Shown here: positions 45,169-57,804 of the stretch, piece after piece | How the letters are laid out: the number at the start of each line of letters is the position of its first letter | Position numbering within the stretch: position 1 is the stretch's first letter | Assembly (NCBI GenBank): GCA_007844125.1 | Contig: CM017573.1 | Location: forward strand, 5,530,627-5,594,626 | Direction of reading: 5' to 3' | Length of the DNA stretch: 64,000 bases | From: Sinonovacula constricta | Taxonomy: Eukaryota > Mollusca > Bivalvia > Cardiida > Solecurtidae | Program-made: the position numbers and the translations under genes | Notes under the pieces: generated by a model | Seen by the model: the letters and a program-made list of their open reading frames with translations, nothing else | Databases searched by the model: none | Told to the model about the DNA's origin: nothing

Positions 45169-47629
45169 TTAAGTTTGGAGGATTCAATGCGAAACGATAA
45201 ACAAGAACAATGACCTTCATTCTGGCGCGAAAATAAGCAAGTGCGCGCATGCTGTGGTTAATATTTATCTTGTACAGTGTACAAATTACGCGCCATCATG
45301 AAATTATTATAATCAAATTCGATAACGATTAACATTTAATTTTATTTTATTTCTAACTATTATTCGTAGTATTTCACAACCTTTACCGAAATTGCTACTT
45401 AGTACAGCATCGCAGTAAAAAAGACTTTGGTAAAAATGGCAACTAGATATTACAATTTAAGCAATAGTAATACAATATTAATATTTTGTTAATGCAAATT
45501 AAACTTAAATGCAGATCCTCTTTAATGAAATAGCCTTTTCTCTGTTTGTAAAATAAGTACACGCTTTTCATTTACTGTTTTATTTTTTCTACGATCCCTG
45601 ACTATCAACACGTTCTTTATTTTTTTTTTATTCTAGGTTAATTTATACGTTACACATGTTAACAGATCTTCTTCTGTTCGTTTTCGTTTCCAAGAGTAGG
45701 TGGTATTTTCAAATTACATAATATAATGTAAAGTATCTTAAGGTAGCTTGCGTAATCTAAGAAGGGGTAGCGTACGAGCCTAAAAACTGCTGGCCTTGCT
45801 GTTAAACTAGACATAGTGTAGGGTCACTTTTTATGTTGTTTCTCTCTGTGCTATGTTTCAGTAGAATTCAAATCAGGATTTAAAAATGAATATTTATATA
45901 TTATTTTATTCGTTTAGTGAAAAATACTGAATTTTAATGAATAAATAATAATGCTTAATTTGGTAGCAATTTCGGTATCTGGAATATCAAAAATCTTAAA
46001 AAGAAAAGTCAGGCGATTAATATCTTTTTTTGTCCTTCCAGCTCAACTAATAAACTTTTTACAAATAAAAGCGGAAACATTTAAGTATAGTGATCTCTAG
46101 CATATCAATATTGTGATCAGGCTCAATTAACTGATACATGGTAAAATCATTAATTAAAACAATACATAATGGCGGTACATTTAGTTATTAAGATATCAAA
46201 CAATATCATGAGATTTCGAGATGAAAACAATATCTTGCATTGATGATGAATTTTATAAATATTTTGTTTACAGATGTCTCTTTCTATGAAAGATACAAAC
46301 AATGGCGTTAATTTTCAAAGTCTCCATCGTGTCCAGCACATTTGTTCTTTTATAGTGTATTAATTAACATTTTAATGTTTAATAAACAATTTAACTTGAA
46401 CAACTGAGAACAACAGTGATGTTGAGTATGAAATCATTATACCAATAAGAATAGATCACGAATACTGCAGTGTTACAAAAGGAATACATTTTATCACAGC
46501 AAAACAAAAGAACGGATTAATTTCTTGTACCTATTTTTAATATTAAAATATTTATTAATTATCCGCTATATTTGTTCTGATAAATGTGGTGGTTTTGATT
46601 AAATTTTTAAATGGACATTTATTCTAAGTGCATTTTTACCTCATGACTTATTATTTACTTATTTAACAGAATTGTTTTACATTATATATTTAATATGTTT
46701 TCCCGATCTCCATGGTGTAAAGATAACGAGTTTTGTTGAAAACATTTTTGCGACAAGAAGACATAGCCCCTACAGGTATTAATACGTTTTTGAAATAGTT
46801 TAGCGCATTTAGTTCATTGTTTTAAAGATGTTTGCAATTTTAATCAAGATTATAATTATGTTGATCCCTTAAGCAAAACATATATAGTGGTGTTTTGTTT
46901 AGTGTTGTTTGCCAACACTGCTTCTTTTTTCAAATTGTTGTAAAGAAGGCAACAGAATATAAACACTGATTTCTGCAATAGAATTTTAATGCGTGTCTAT
47001 GACCAGCATTTGTTTAGAGCAACAGTTAACGCAGTTGATTTAAGACTTTGAAAAATCAAAGAAATAGAAATGCCTGCCATGCTAGGAAGTATAGTTTTCA
47101 CCAATATCAACCAAAATGACCAATTATTCACTATTGTAAAATATACACTTTTATGGATATATGGAATACAGCTGGAATTGTAAAGCGTACCTCTCAACTG
47201 TCTACGTGTATATAATTCCTAATTAGCAATTTGCCTTTCAGACAAAGGGCGCTAACTAATCCGAACGAAACTATGAGTTTGATGTCATAAAAGTTATATC
47301 GCACAAGATATAGTTTCATTCTATTGAGGAAGATGAAAGAAGATAAATATGGAATTGCTAACAATAAAGTCAAGTAGTTCACGGCGCATGGATACATTAA
47401 GTACCTGTTCAAAAAGATAAACATAATCCCTATAGCGAGGTTTAAGCTAATTGTCTAGGCTTAGACACGAAATAGTCCTCTGTATATTACTACGATGTTT
47501 GATAAACACTTATAGGTATCGAAGATTGAGCAACCACAGAACAAATAATAATATTGCATAGACTTAAATGAAACTATTCAATTGTATTTCATAAATTTAA
47601 AATATGGGACTTGTTACTGTGCCCGCCAT
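45169..47629. other. Unassigned AT-rich sequence
   Basis: A short GC-richer patch (45220-45300, 'tggcgcgaaaataagcaag' then 'tgcgcgcatgc') follows the satellite. Otherwise there is no exon, RNA or element. Minus frames at 46997-47424 lack support. Confidence 0.35.
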
Positions 47630-47815
47630 AAAACGCCATAGACACTTTACATGGCAAGACGTCGATTCATCCAAGTTCCACCGACTTTTACGTTAAACAA
47701 ACAAGGCACAATAAATTGCGAACTATGATATGTCGGGGCCTGGGATCGAGCCCGCGGCTCCATAAACCCGCCGCTCTTTCTACAGCGACACCATGGTCGG
47801 TATAATATCGTGACT
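47630..47815 (-). mobile_element. tRNA-derived SINE-like remnant
   Basis: On minus, 'tgtagaaagagcggcgggtt' (A-box region) is followed by 'gccgcgggctcgatccc', a good B box (GGCTCGATCCC versus GGTTCGANNCC). Then comes a non-tRNA body ending near 'ttatggcgggcacagtaac'. It lacks a clean tRNA cloverleaf, so a SINE is favoured over a tRNA gene. Confidence 0.5.
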
Positions 47816-48836
47816 TAGTTAATAAAAACGTGAATAGAAAATTTCCAGTCGTTTGTCTGTGACCAGTTTTATTACATTTAAACCGTTACGTATACACAAA
47901 AAAGTACCATATGTGTAATGTAAAGGGGATGTAACGTTAATACTTGTTGTTGTTGTTGTATTCAGTGTTTTCATTGATAGAGTGCCAGTAATTCAAACTC
48001 AATAATTCAGTTCTATTTTATAATCAAACTGCCTTAACACAAAGTCACAAACTAATTTATTTTTGGTAAACTTTTCTTATCACATCCGAATCAACACAAT
48101 CCTGGTATAGTAACAAATCATGACACCACTAACAAACAAAAAACGATGTCACATAACAACAACAGCACTAGTGACACTTTGTGTAAGAAACGTCCAAAAT
48201 GTTCATACAAGGAAACAAAAAAGAACTTCATACGAAGCTATCATAACTGAGTATTTTGTGAATTTTCTACATGTGTGGAGAGATCGGTGAATTAGTTTAG
48301 GTTATATAGGGAGACTTGTAGTGTCTGCCATTTTGTGACATTTTCCTCATCTTTATATTAAATGTCTAATATGAGTGGAGCTGTGCCTGCAAAGATCAGA
48401 ACCATTGTGTTACTTCTGTACAAATACCAGTCTGACCTTTTGTTATGTATATACCACACAACGACGATACTTCTAGCCTACCGTAGGCTATCCACAACCT
48501 AACATACATGTTATGAACACGAGGCATCGTTTTCTTTCCTTACCCTTTCTCTCTCTTCGTTTGTGTCTTCATCTCCCTCTTTCCATCTTTCTAAATATCT
48601 CGTCTCAGCGATTTCTATGACCAAGATTCTCAATCATTTTATATTTCGCACAAAACAACTCGCGGTCACTATTGTTTTTTTCTTTCTGTTTTTCTCTTCT
48701 TTCACTCTAATTTTTCTCCGTATTCCAACATTGTAACTTGCGAAATACTATTTTTTTCTCTGTGTCCGTCTTTCTCTTTCTTTTTCACTCTCGTTCTCTC
48801 ATTCTCTATCAAAAGCCTTATATACCGGCTAAAAGC

Positions 48837-48840
<4 letters not shown>
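47816..48840. other. Unassigned, ending in a pyrimidine-rich tract
   Basis: AT-rich unique-looking sequence. From about 48530 to 48810 the plus strand is rich in 'ctctttc'-like runs. No gene was seen. Confidence 0.4.

Positions 48841-48906
<66 letters not shown>
48841..48906. repeat. (AAT)n microsatellite
   Basis: About 21 uninterrupted triplets. Confidence 0.98.
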
Positions 48907-48908
<2 letters not shown>

Positions 48909-48929
48909 GAGATATTATCTTTCGCTTGA

Positions 48930-49590
48930 TCAGGGCTCATAGGACATGGGACGTGTTCCGGTCCTCTTTGTTGTTACAGGCTCAATATGGCCATCATTGG
49001 TGTTCATGCGGCAACAGTACCTTGACACACCTCGTCATGGCTAGCGACAGATTTCACCATAACAAAATGATACTCGTCAAAGAACGGCCCCGGAAACATT
49101 TACGACGATAAAATTAAAAGTTTCATTGGTTGCACGTGCCGGGTATTAAAGCGACCTTAAACTGAAGCGCACAGTTACACATGCAGTGAGAGAGTGTTCA
49201 TCGTAATTGCTATATACAATGTCTGGCTCGCTTTGGCCTAGAGGGTCCGTTACGGCTGGGACAGAATCCAATAAACGTCCGAGTCAATTTTCCGATTGTT
49301 GATCCCCTATTGTTACGAGGAGCTATAATGCCGTTTTAAGTGTAGGGATCATTTGATCTCACTGAAGACCCCTTGACACTAACACGTCTACAGGACGTCC
49401 TCGAACATCATTGGCCGCTTTAGGAGTCACGTGCAAGAGTGAAGTTTTAATACAAAACCGTGTCAGCTGTGGTGGACGAAGGGTTGTAATTAGCCGGAAA
49501 TGGCTCTCGCAGCGGCGTTCCCTCGGACATCGGACAGCGTGCCTGGATCTCAGTTTGCAGTTACAAATTTGATTGAATGACATTTTCCTT
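48930..49590. other. GC-richer, non-repetitive island
   Basis: Clearly less AT-rich than its flanks, with CpG-containing blocks such as 'cggccccggaaac' and 'ctctcgcagcggcgttcc'. It has no convincing exon (frames at 48926-49111 and 49359-49583 lack splice signals or domains). It could be a regulatory or conserved non-coding element upstream of NR4A. Confidence 0.3.
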
Positions 49591-50037
49591 GCGGTGAACC
49601 AGTGTTGCGACTATTAGTTGCGATTGTCGAATTACGACGCGCCAGCTTTTAATACAGTTTTAATCAGGATTTGATTGTGACATGGATGGATTCAGGACGT
49701 CTCGCTGGTAGAACATTTACCCCCATGGTTGACACACTTCAAATTGGCTCGTGCGCCATTTAGTGGTTCATTAATTGATGAAGATTATTATTGCCTGAAT
49801 ATTTATTACATTTGCAATTTATTATTGTTGCGTTGAGATTGACTCGGAAGATCTCAACTGTACCTGTATTTTTTTCATCGAAGAGGATATGATTTTTAGA
49901 AATGAAATTATCGGTCTTTTAAAATAGATCAAACATGTTTGTTAAAGTTCCAATGTTAACTGAATATAACTCATGCTCTACACCGACTGCATAAGAACAT
50001 ATAAAAAGGAGTAACAGAGATAACGGATGATATCAGG
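49591..50037. other. Unassigned spacer
   Basis: AT-rich. Nothing recognisable. Confidence 0.4.
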
Positions 50038-50400
50038 GGAATGAGATAGGCAAACGAAGAGAGATTGAGCGACAGGAAAGAAAGATTGAGACAGAGAAAA
50101 GGAACGACTCCGACAGAGAAAAAGAGATTGGGACAGAGAAAGGGAGACTGAGACAGAGAAAAGAGACTGCGACAGAGAAAAACAGAGAAAAAGAGATTGA
50201 GGCAGAGACAGAGAAAGTAGATTGAGAGAGAGAAAATGTTATTGAGATAGAGAGAAAATGTTATTGAGATAGAGAGAAAATGTTATTGAGACAGAGAAAA
50301 AATGTAATTGAGACAGAGAGAAAATGTTATTGAGACAGAGAGAAAATGATATTCAGACAGAAAAACTGGTTCGGACAGAGAAAAAGAAAAGCAAGAATTA
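50038..50400. repeat. Purine-rich minisatellite (GAGACAGAGAAA-type)
   Basis: Degenerate repeats of 'gagacagagaaa' give way at about 50228-50350 to a cleaner unit of about 24-25 bp, 'agagagaaaatgttattgag' plus 'atag'. Confidence 0.9.
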
Positions 50401-50708
50401 CAGAGAAAATGAGCAAATAACAGAACAGTAGAATTTCGATACACAGAAATCAATAGGCGTGCTATTAAATAAGGCTATTCAAGTGTTCGTAAAATAAAAC
50501 AATAACTAAAAAAGCTATGTTTATGAAAATTTCATTTCAAAGACCAATGTGACTTTATCAGTCTTGGAAACTTAAACAAACAAAACAGGATACGGAATCA
50601 ATCGATGCTCGAAATCAACCTTGCAAATATTCCATTTTATGAAAATATTTTCAATCTAGAAAACAGCCATCCAACCACAGAACAACGAAATAGAAGTTTA
50701 CTACTTAC

Positions 50709-50790
50709 TGAATGTGTCTTCCTCCTCGCCCAATGACACATTACCAAGAGACAGTTTATACCGTTTCTTTACAGTTTTTACAAACACCAT
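50709..50790 (-). CDS. NR4A: Candidate alternative first coding exon of NR4A
   Basis: On minus, ATG at 50788-50790 opens 27 codons that begin MVFVKTVKKRYKLSLG and end SLGEEEDTF plus one base, at a consensus GTAAGT donor (50708-50703). An in-frame TAA lies two codons upstream of the ATG. The phase-1 end is the same as that of NR4A exon 1 (39100-39220), so splicing to exon 2 (35251) would keep the NR4A frame and give about 765 residues. The basic-then-acidic peptide is not one I recognise. The chance of ATG, open frame, donor and phase agreeing at random is not negligible over 25 kb, so this is a hypothesis. It could instead belong to an unseen gene. Confidence 0.4.
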
Positions 50791-51282
50791 TAATTATCGA
50801 GTGTCGAATATAGAGTGACGGCTTCGAAACGACTTTGTTTGTATTTTGAGCATGATTTTTTTTTTCATGAGGACCCATTGTCATCAAATTTCCCAGCCAT
50901 TTTTTCCACAATAGCCCCCCGCCGTTGGAGGTTACCTCAGTACACACCGGTGCAGGGGTGAAAATGTGTCCTAACACCGCCTACTCATGTCATTGGCACT
51001 TCTAAATATACAACGCTTCGAGTTTTTTGTTTGTAAACTGTGAACTTATAAAACAAAAATTGTGTTCGTCCATTTTAAAAAGTGTCCGCTGCGCAGTGTT
51101 GAAAGTGTGTTGTGGTGTGGACATATTTCGTTGGCTGAGTTGTGTGTATGTTCGTTATAGTTCTTATTCTTCACAGTTTGCGTACAGATTAGAAGAACAT
51201 TTAATTTAATGTAAGATAACGACTCAAACGACATTTAGCAATCTAGAAAATTAATATATTAAATTATATTACTATATACTTA

Positions 51283-51430
51283 TATAATATAATATAATAT
51301 AATATAATATAATATAATATAATATAATATAATATAATATAATATAATATAATATAATATAATATAATATAATATAATATAATATAATATAATAATAGTA
51401 ATAATAATTATAATAATAATAATAATATAT
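51283..51430. repeat. (AATAT)n then (AAT)n microsatellite
   Basis: Pentanucleotide 'aatat' for about 110 bp, then 'aataatagtaataataatt' and AAT triplets. Confidence 0.97.
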
Positions 51431-53914
51431 AGAGACACACACACACACAATCACTGACTTATAAGGATCATCATTATATACTTTGGCTATGGTGGACCGA
51501 ATACTCGTGAAGGTTGACAAAAGCTAAAGATTAACTTTTATTAAAATAAATAAAACACAAACAGAACTAACAGGTCAAATTTCCTTATTGGGATGAAGAA
51601 AGAAGAATAACTCTGACGATCCGTTAACTGGATGCTGATAGTTGCCATAAGAGTTATTTCCCTTCAACTAATGAATTCACTCTATGGGATGCCCATTATC
51701 TTCAAATGATGGAGATTCGGAAAGTCTCGGCTATCAATTTCCCGAGAATTCCCGAAAGTCGAAGCCGTGCTCGAAAAAAGCGTTGGCGGGCTGGGTATCG
51801 CAACGAACAGTTTCAATGAAACATATGTCGTCTGCCACTATATCGGCTGCGACAGCATTGAAAACCGATAAAATTAACGAAAGCATGATCTCCCGTCGAA
51901 TGTATGAATGAAAATAGAGGAGAATAAATGAATGAACGACAATACTCCGCTTAGGCTACTATTTTATGCTACTGACGTAAAATTGTTGTTAAAATAAAGT
52001 GGGGAGTTTCCGTATGGAACAAGGACGGGAGTGGTTGAACTGAATAGCATCTATCTATGGACGATTAAACAGCGGCGTGTAGCAAAGCTAAATAAGGACA
52101 TCAAGTTGTTTACAGTGGGTGACAACTACTCACAAAAAAAAACACAACAACAACAACATGACAACATGACACTACTCCCTTTGTTAATCTGCGAATAAAA
52201 AAGTTTCGACTAGTAAAATTATAAATATAAATTTAATCGTTGACTGTTGGTAATAGATCCGTAGTCTCGAGTCCCAGGCCGACATTTAACCAAGGCAGTA
52301 GAGGCTTGTCCAACCGAAGATTTTGAGAAAAAAGTGAAAGTTAGTCCGTTTTACTTGTTATTAACTGACCTATCATATGCCTCTGAACGATAATGAACCG
52401 AGTGTGCACGTCCCTGACCTACCAACACGTGTGTGAATACCTGAGTCTTCATGCTAAATGGCTCTCCAAACACAAATAACAACTAATGCCTAAGTGGAAA
52501 CTAATTGAAGACACGTCATTACAAAATTGGTACGCCTTTTTTGTTATTTTGAACGTGTGAGGGAAGAATGTGTGAGGGGGTAGATGTGGGGGAGACGGAT
52601 CAACAATATATTTACACGAAATTAAAAACATCTCAACGAAAATGGCTCGTTTTAATACTGTTCTGTGATTAATTCTCCGGGTATCACATCCCGTATCACT
52701 GTGTTCATGGCATGTCATCAGTATTCTTCTACACACATACACAAATAAAATGTATAAAATAAATAACATGGATGAGAGTATTGTAACATAGTTTAAAATT
52801 AGAAATTAAAATTAGAAAGAAAACAACAACAACAAAACCGAGACAAGACATTGCATAAAGTTACCGTCTTGGAACGGTATATCGGCAAAGGGTCCGACTG
52901 GAATGCTTAAAGCGGCTTTTTACCTAAATGCTCTCCCATTAACCAAGTGATATATTAAAACTATGAAAACAAACACCCCCAAAAATTACAGGGTGGATTT
53001 TGTACAGCCTCTATATATCTGACATATGGCATCACGGAACAGAATTTGACGAGGCATACTTGTGGTATTTTAACTGGAGAAAGCAACAGACAGGCACAAT
53101 TAACACCTACACCAGGGGTGCCAAAAACAATAGACAAACGACTGCCCAACCTTAACAAATGCCATACTAAACTAAATTCGTTCAGCCTTGTAATATATAT
53201 AACTGGGTCAATTCCTCACCTTGACAATGATTATAAGAACTTTATTGTGTTAACTGTATTTTTAAATTTTAAAGAATTAGTCTAAAGAATGGATATGTGT
53301 CGTTAAGTCAGTAAGCATACAAATATAGTCTATCATGTAGTTAATTATACCAGCGTGATGTTCTCGTGCTTCATTTGCGCCAAATCTGATATTGTGCTAA
53401 TTAAACTGTATCAAAATTTCTTTTCTTCCTATTAGCTGCATATGTAAGCCCAAATCCCGCGATGTTAACGTATGATCCATAATCCATAGTGTTGACTGCA
53501 TTACAAAGTAATACATACATCGACAAAAAATCATTTCTATACTTGTTTTGCTTTCGGCCGCTCTTCCTTAAATGCAATCTTATTAAACTCATTTATGCCT
53601 TAAGCGGCTAAACAAGTTGAATAACTGCTTGGAAAATGCGCGTCTGTTAAGTTCTTGTAAGCTACTTAAAGCCAATCCCTGGACTATTGTTTTCAAGAAA
53701 CAACTCTTGGGTGACATAAGATCGATAACCTGCCCGTTTATATATCTATATCAAGTTAGTGTGATAATTAATAGAACAACATAGTCCCACGCGAACTCAA
53801 GTGAAGCCCTCGAAGCAGCATCTGTTGTATGGCGTAAGAATACACCGAACCTTCATTCACGTAATATGCTCGTAATTCTGTTCTCAGTAAAGGAGTGCGA
53901 GAGAAGAGAGCTTA
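51431..53914. other. Unassigned sequence
   Basis: Mixed AT-rich and balanced blocks. The plus frame 51684-51911 (75 codons) and minus frame 52449-52769 (106 codons) have no domain or splice support. No RNA gene was seen. Confidence 0.35.
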
Positions 53915-54082
53915 CGACGTCATGCAGTCATTTCCTAGCGCAGCTGACCCGATAAATCTATTTTTAGTAACAACCCTTGAGAATGTAGTCAAAGAAATTC
54001 CGGATGACGTCAAACGGTTGCTATAAATAGAAATCGATAATTAAAAATGGATTTTCGTAGTAGAGAATGTGCAACTACGTCA
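53915..54082. promoter_or_regulatory. CRE/MEF2/TATA-like cluster
   Basis: In 170 bp: CGACGTCA (53915-53922), CTATTTTTAG matching the MEF2 consensus (53958-53967), perfect TGACGTCA (54005-54012), CTATAAATAG (54021-54030; both a MEF2 match and a TATA box), and TACGTCA (54076-54082). Vertebrate Nur77 promoters also use MEF2 and CRE-like sites. Orientation is open because these motifs are palindromic or nearly so. It lies 14.8 kb upstream of NR4A exon 1 and 3.2 kb upstream of the 50.7-kb candidate exon. Confidence 0.4.
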
Positions 54083-55669
54083 TAGCTACTGATGCTATCG
54101 TGAAAGCATGATGAACAGACGGCCGGAGATCAATATACTGGGCTGAAAGTGTAAAACCGTAAGAATAGAGCAGTCTGAAGCACCTAAATTTAACTTACTC
54201 GTTCTTTAATTGGAGAAACCACCTACAGCGCGGAGTAATAGTGCTATTTGTGTATACGGGCAGGTATTTATGCATTATTCTACCACTGATTTGTTTTTCT
54301 CCCATAAATGGTCTGTTATCGGAATAGTGGCGGCATGATAGTAACAAGAGGCATTGAAAGCGATGCACTGTATCGTAGTTACACACAGTACAATAGTTAA
54401 TGACGAATGTAAAACTATGAAGATTGAATTGGATTAATTGTAAATGTTTAATATACTTAAATGAAAATATGATTTAGGATAGTCTGAATACATTTATTTT
54501 ATGGATATATACACATTTCTATGATCAGTCAGTGGTTAATGCAGGACAGAGCAGCAATATATATCCGGGAATGAGACTGCCAATTAGCTAACTTTATATA
54601 TACGTTATTTTTTAAAATGGGGACCAGTATGACACGGTGTCACCGCTTTAAGCGCCTTTTACTACAAAATTTAACAAATCGAATACAATGCTTTACAAGC
54701 ACTCAATTATTGTAAAGATAAATTAATCACAGGTAAAGTATTTATAATTATCAATTGGCAATATCACCCGATTGGCGGCGTCTTTTTTTATTGGCATAGG
54801 GAAACACCTCAAGGCAGATAAGGTCCGCAGAAAGGGACACGTTCTTGCGGCTGTTATGACAGGGTTATCTCCAAGTGAGCGAAACCACACCATTTTGTTG
54901 GTATTATTAGTATATCTCAGGAAACGGCGTATTGTCTATTGTATTTTATAATCAAACATATTGATGCATTCCGTGGATAATGTGATAACTGTGGATATTA
55001 AATTGTCTGCCTGTTCATTGACGTAATTGTAGGTATGCGTAACGGGTGTCTGTTCACTCGTTCGTCTATGTGTGTGTGTGTGTCTGGTAAATAGGCATTG
55101 AAAGAGATCTTGAATGCATTAAAATATTTATTATTTGTTTTAAAAACATATTTTTGTCTGACCGATTCTCAGTTCAAGCAAACGCCTTTGCAATATGCTC
55201 CTCGATTCTGTCCAAAAATTAAATGTATGCCTGCATTTACTGCCTTTTAATGGTACCATGCAGCGTATTTGTGTGCGTGCGTGCCCCTCAGTTTATATAT
55301 TCTTCCTATCAGTCTGTCGGTCAAACATTCTGTCCGTCTATCTGAACAGTCTTATTTGTCTGTATTCGTCTGTCTATCTCAATTTCATATTGACCGTATC
55401 AGTTTAATAGTCATTTAAATTGTCAACTTAATGTACGCGGTTGTTTGGTTTGTTTGTTTTGATTATATGTGTCCGCTTGGTACCAAGTGTTGCGATACAT
55501 ACAGGCGCTTACACTGCACTCTCCCAAGCTTTGTTTTCATAGTGTCCGTCTTTTTGTTTTGTTTGTTCCATGTTGTCAACTCTAATGTTTTTGAATCACG
55601 TTTTACTGGTCTGAAAACTTGTTGTTATACGCGGCAAAATCCGACACTTTGTTGTCATTTCAAGCCAAC
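54083..55669. other. Unassigned sequence
   Basis: AT-rich. A minus frame (54195-54386) of 63 codons runs into a GTAAGT-like donor at 54197, but in phase 2, which does not fit NR4A exon 2. The part at 55260-55400 is rich in 'gtctgtc'. No gene is supported. Confidence 0.35.
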
Positions 55670-55722
55670 CCGTACTTTAATCCAACCTGTACTTCAATCC
55701 AACCTGTACTTCAATCCAATCT
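55670..55722. repeat. 18-bp tandem repeat, about 3 copies
   Basis: Unit 'tacttcaatccaacctg' with one base of variation. Confidence 0.85.
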
Positions 55723-56055
55723 ATTAAAATATTTTTTTACTAGAGACATTTTCCACGACAAACTTTTACTGACTTGAAAATACTATATCTTATAATTGAA
55801 TGGCGAGGGCGATGCAGATACCTAGGCAAAAATCAAGTCATGAATATTTCGAAAAATATGAAAAAAATGCATAAATTGTGTATAAAATGAGAAATTTACT
55901 GCAGCACAGCAGTCTTAAAAGAGAAAGAATATTGTTTTTTTTATCCGTCAAAGTCTACATGTATCCATTGCTTCAGAACATTAAGTAGGGTTAAATCTTT
56001 CAATATTCTTATAATATACTTTAGTACAATTATTAATATCATTCAAGTTCGTTTT
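55723..56055. other. Unassigned spacer
   Basis: AT-rich. Nothing recognisable. Confidence 0.4.
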
Positions 56056-56430
<375 letters not shown>

Positions 56431-56435
<5 letters not shown>

Positions 56436-57160
56436 GGACTTATATATTGTACATCAATAGACTTCATTATGTGTTTTGGAAAGTGTATGTGTTTGACGAC
56501 CGGCTCACCTGGCAAATTTCTACGAGTATTTTACCCATGTACAATTGTCACCAATAAGTACATTTTGCAAGTTTTCGAGACATTAACTGGCATTTACTGG
56601 TGGTGCAGTGCTGTTGGTGTGATGATGTTATTATGTTAGACACCAGTTTATTGTCACATCAAACCTTACTGAAGACAAAGTCACACATTTAATCTCACGC
56701 ATTGTGATGTTTATGACATGTATTGTCTTTTAGATCAAGTGAAATAAAACTCAGCATAAACAACTAAACAACAATAACAAAAACAACAACAAAAGATCAA
56801 TAACTGTGTCACCAGTGACTGAATATTTAACATTAAGCTGATTGGCTGATTACTTTGTTAACAATCTACTAAATGAATTGTTTATATCAAATTTTCCAAT
56901 TCCAACAACTGGTAACAAGTAAACACATTTAATTTTTACAAGTTGATAATGTTCACAGAGATATCGGTTTACAAAGACTATTTAGTGTTGTAGCTGCCCC
57001 GTGTCAGTGCAGCGTGTGTACAGTATACACTATATGAGTTTTGACATACTATCACACTGAAGATAACACTTTTAGATATCTAAACTCATATTACTCACAA
57101 CAATGAAGAATGAAGAGGTAAACCAAATAACCTACTAGGAAATCTGCCAGCTAAGCCAAC
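56431..57160. other. Unassigned AT-rich sequence
   Basis: Nothing recognisable. Confidence 0.4.
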
Positions 57161-57245
57161 CAACAACCAACCAACCATCCAACCAACAACCAACCAACCA
57201 ACCATCCAACCAATCAACCAACAACCAACCAACCAACTGACCAAT
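57161..57245. repeat. (CCAA)n-type microsatellite
   Basis: 'ccaaccaaccaaccatccaa' and related blocks. Confidence 0.93.
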
Positions 57246-57804
57246 AACATCATAAACAACTGTTCAAAACAGAAAAAACACCTCAGACTAGAAGATTAGA
57301 TTATTTAAAAAAAATATATTAGATTTTAAATTTCATTTTATTCTACCATTTAGTAACATATCTCATAGACGTAAATAAAAAAGTAAATAAATAAAGGTCT
57401 AAAGCAACCTTAGTAAGTAAAACAGGAAAACCCATCAACAAAAGATAATAACAGATCGTTTAAATAAACAAATATCATATCAATAACGAATGCAAGAACT
57501 TTCTATATTCAATATCTTAGTGCCGTTTCAGTTTGAAAGATGTCACTGTTGAACACATATTCCAGTTCATTTCATTTGTAGACCTTTGTTATTAGTACTT
57601 CTAAAATTTGCAGTTTTCAGGTGTGTGTGTGTTTTAAAATTATTTTTTCACATTTTACAAATTTCAACATGTATCCACAAACGTCAGTTACCAGGGGTGA
57701 CTAACACAGATGGTACAGCTATATTAAAAATTATAACAATAAGTTCTATAAGAGTAATTACTTTAAAGTTTACTGTCGCAATTATAAGCTAGTTCTTTCC
57801 AAAT
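57246..57804. other. Unassigned AT-rich spacer
   Basis: Nothing recognisable. Confidence 0.4.

Noticed and set aside
47700..47800. tRNA gene on minus with a good B box
   Set aside because: No clean cloverleaf or acceptor stem pairing could be read, and a non-tRNA body follows, so a SINE is likelier.
54195..54386. 63-codon minus frame ending at a GTAAGT-like donor
   Set aside because: Phase 2 end does not fit NR4A exon 2, and the peptide has no recognised features.
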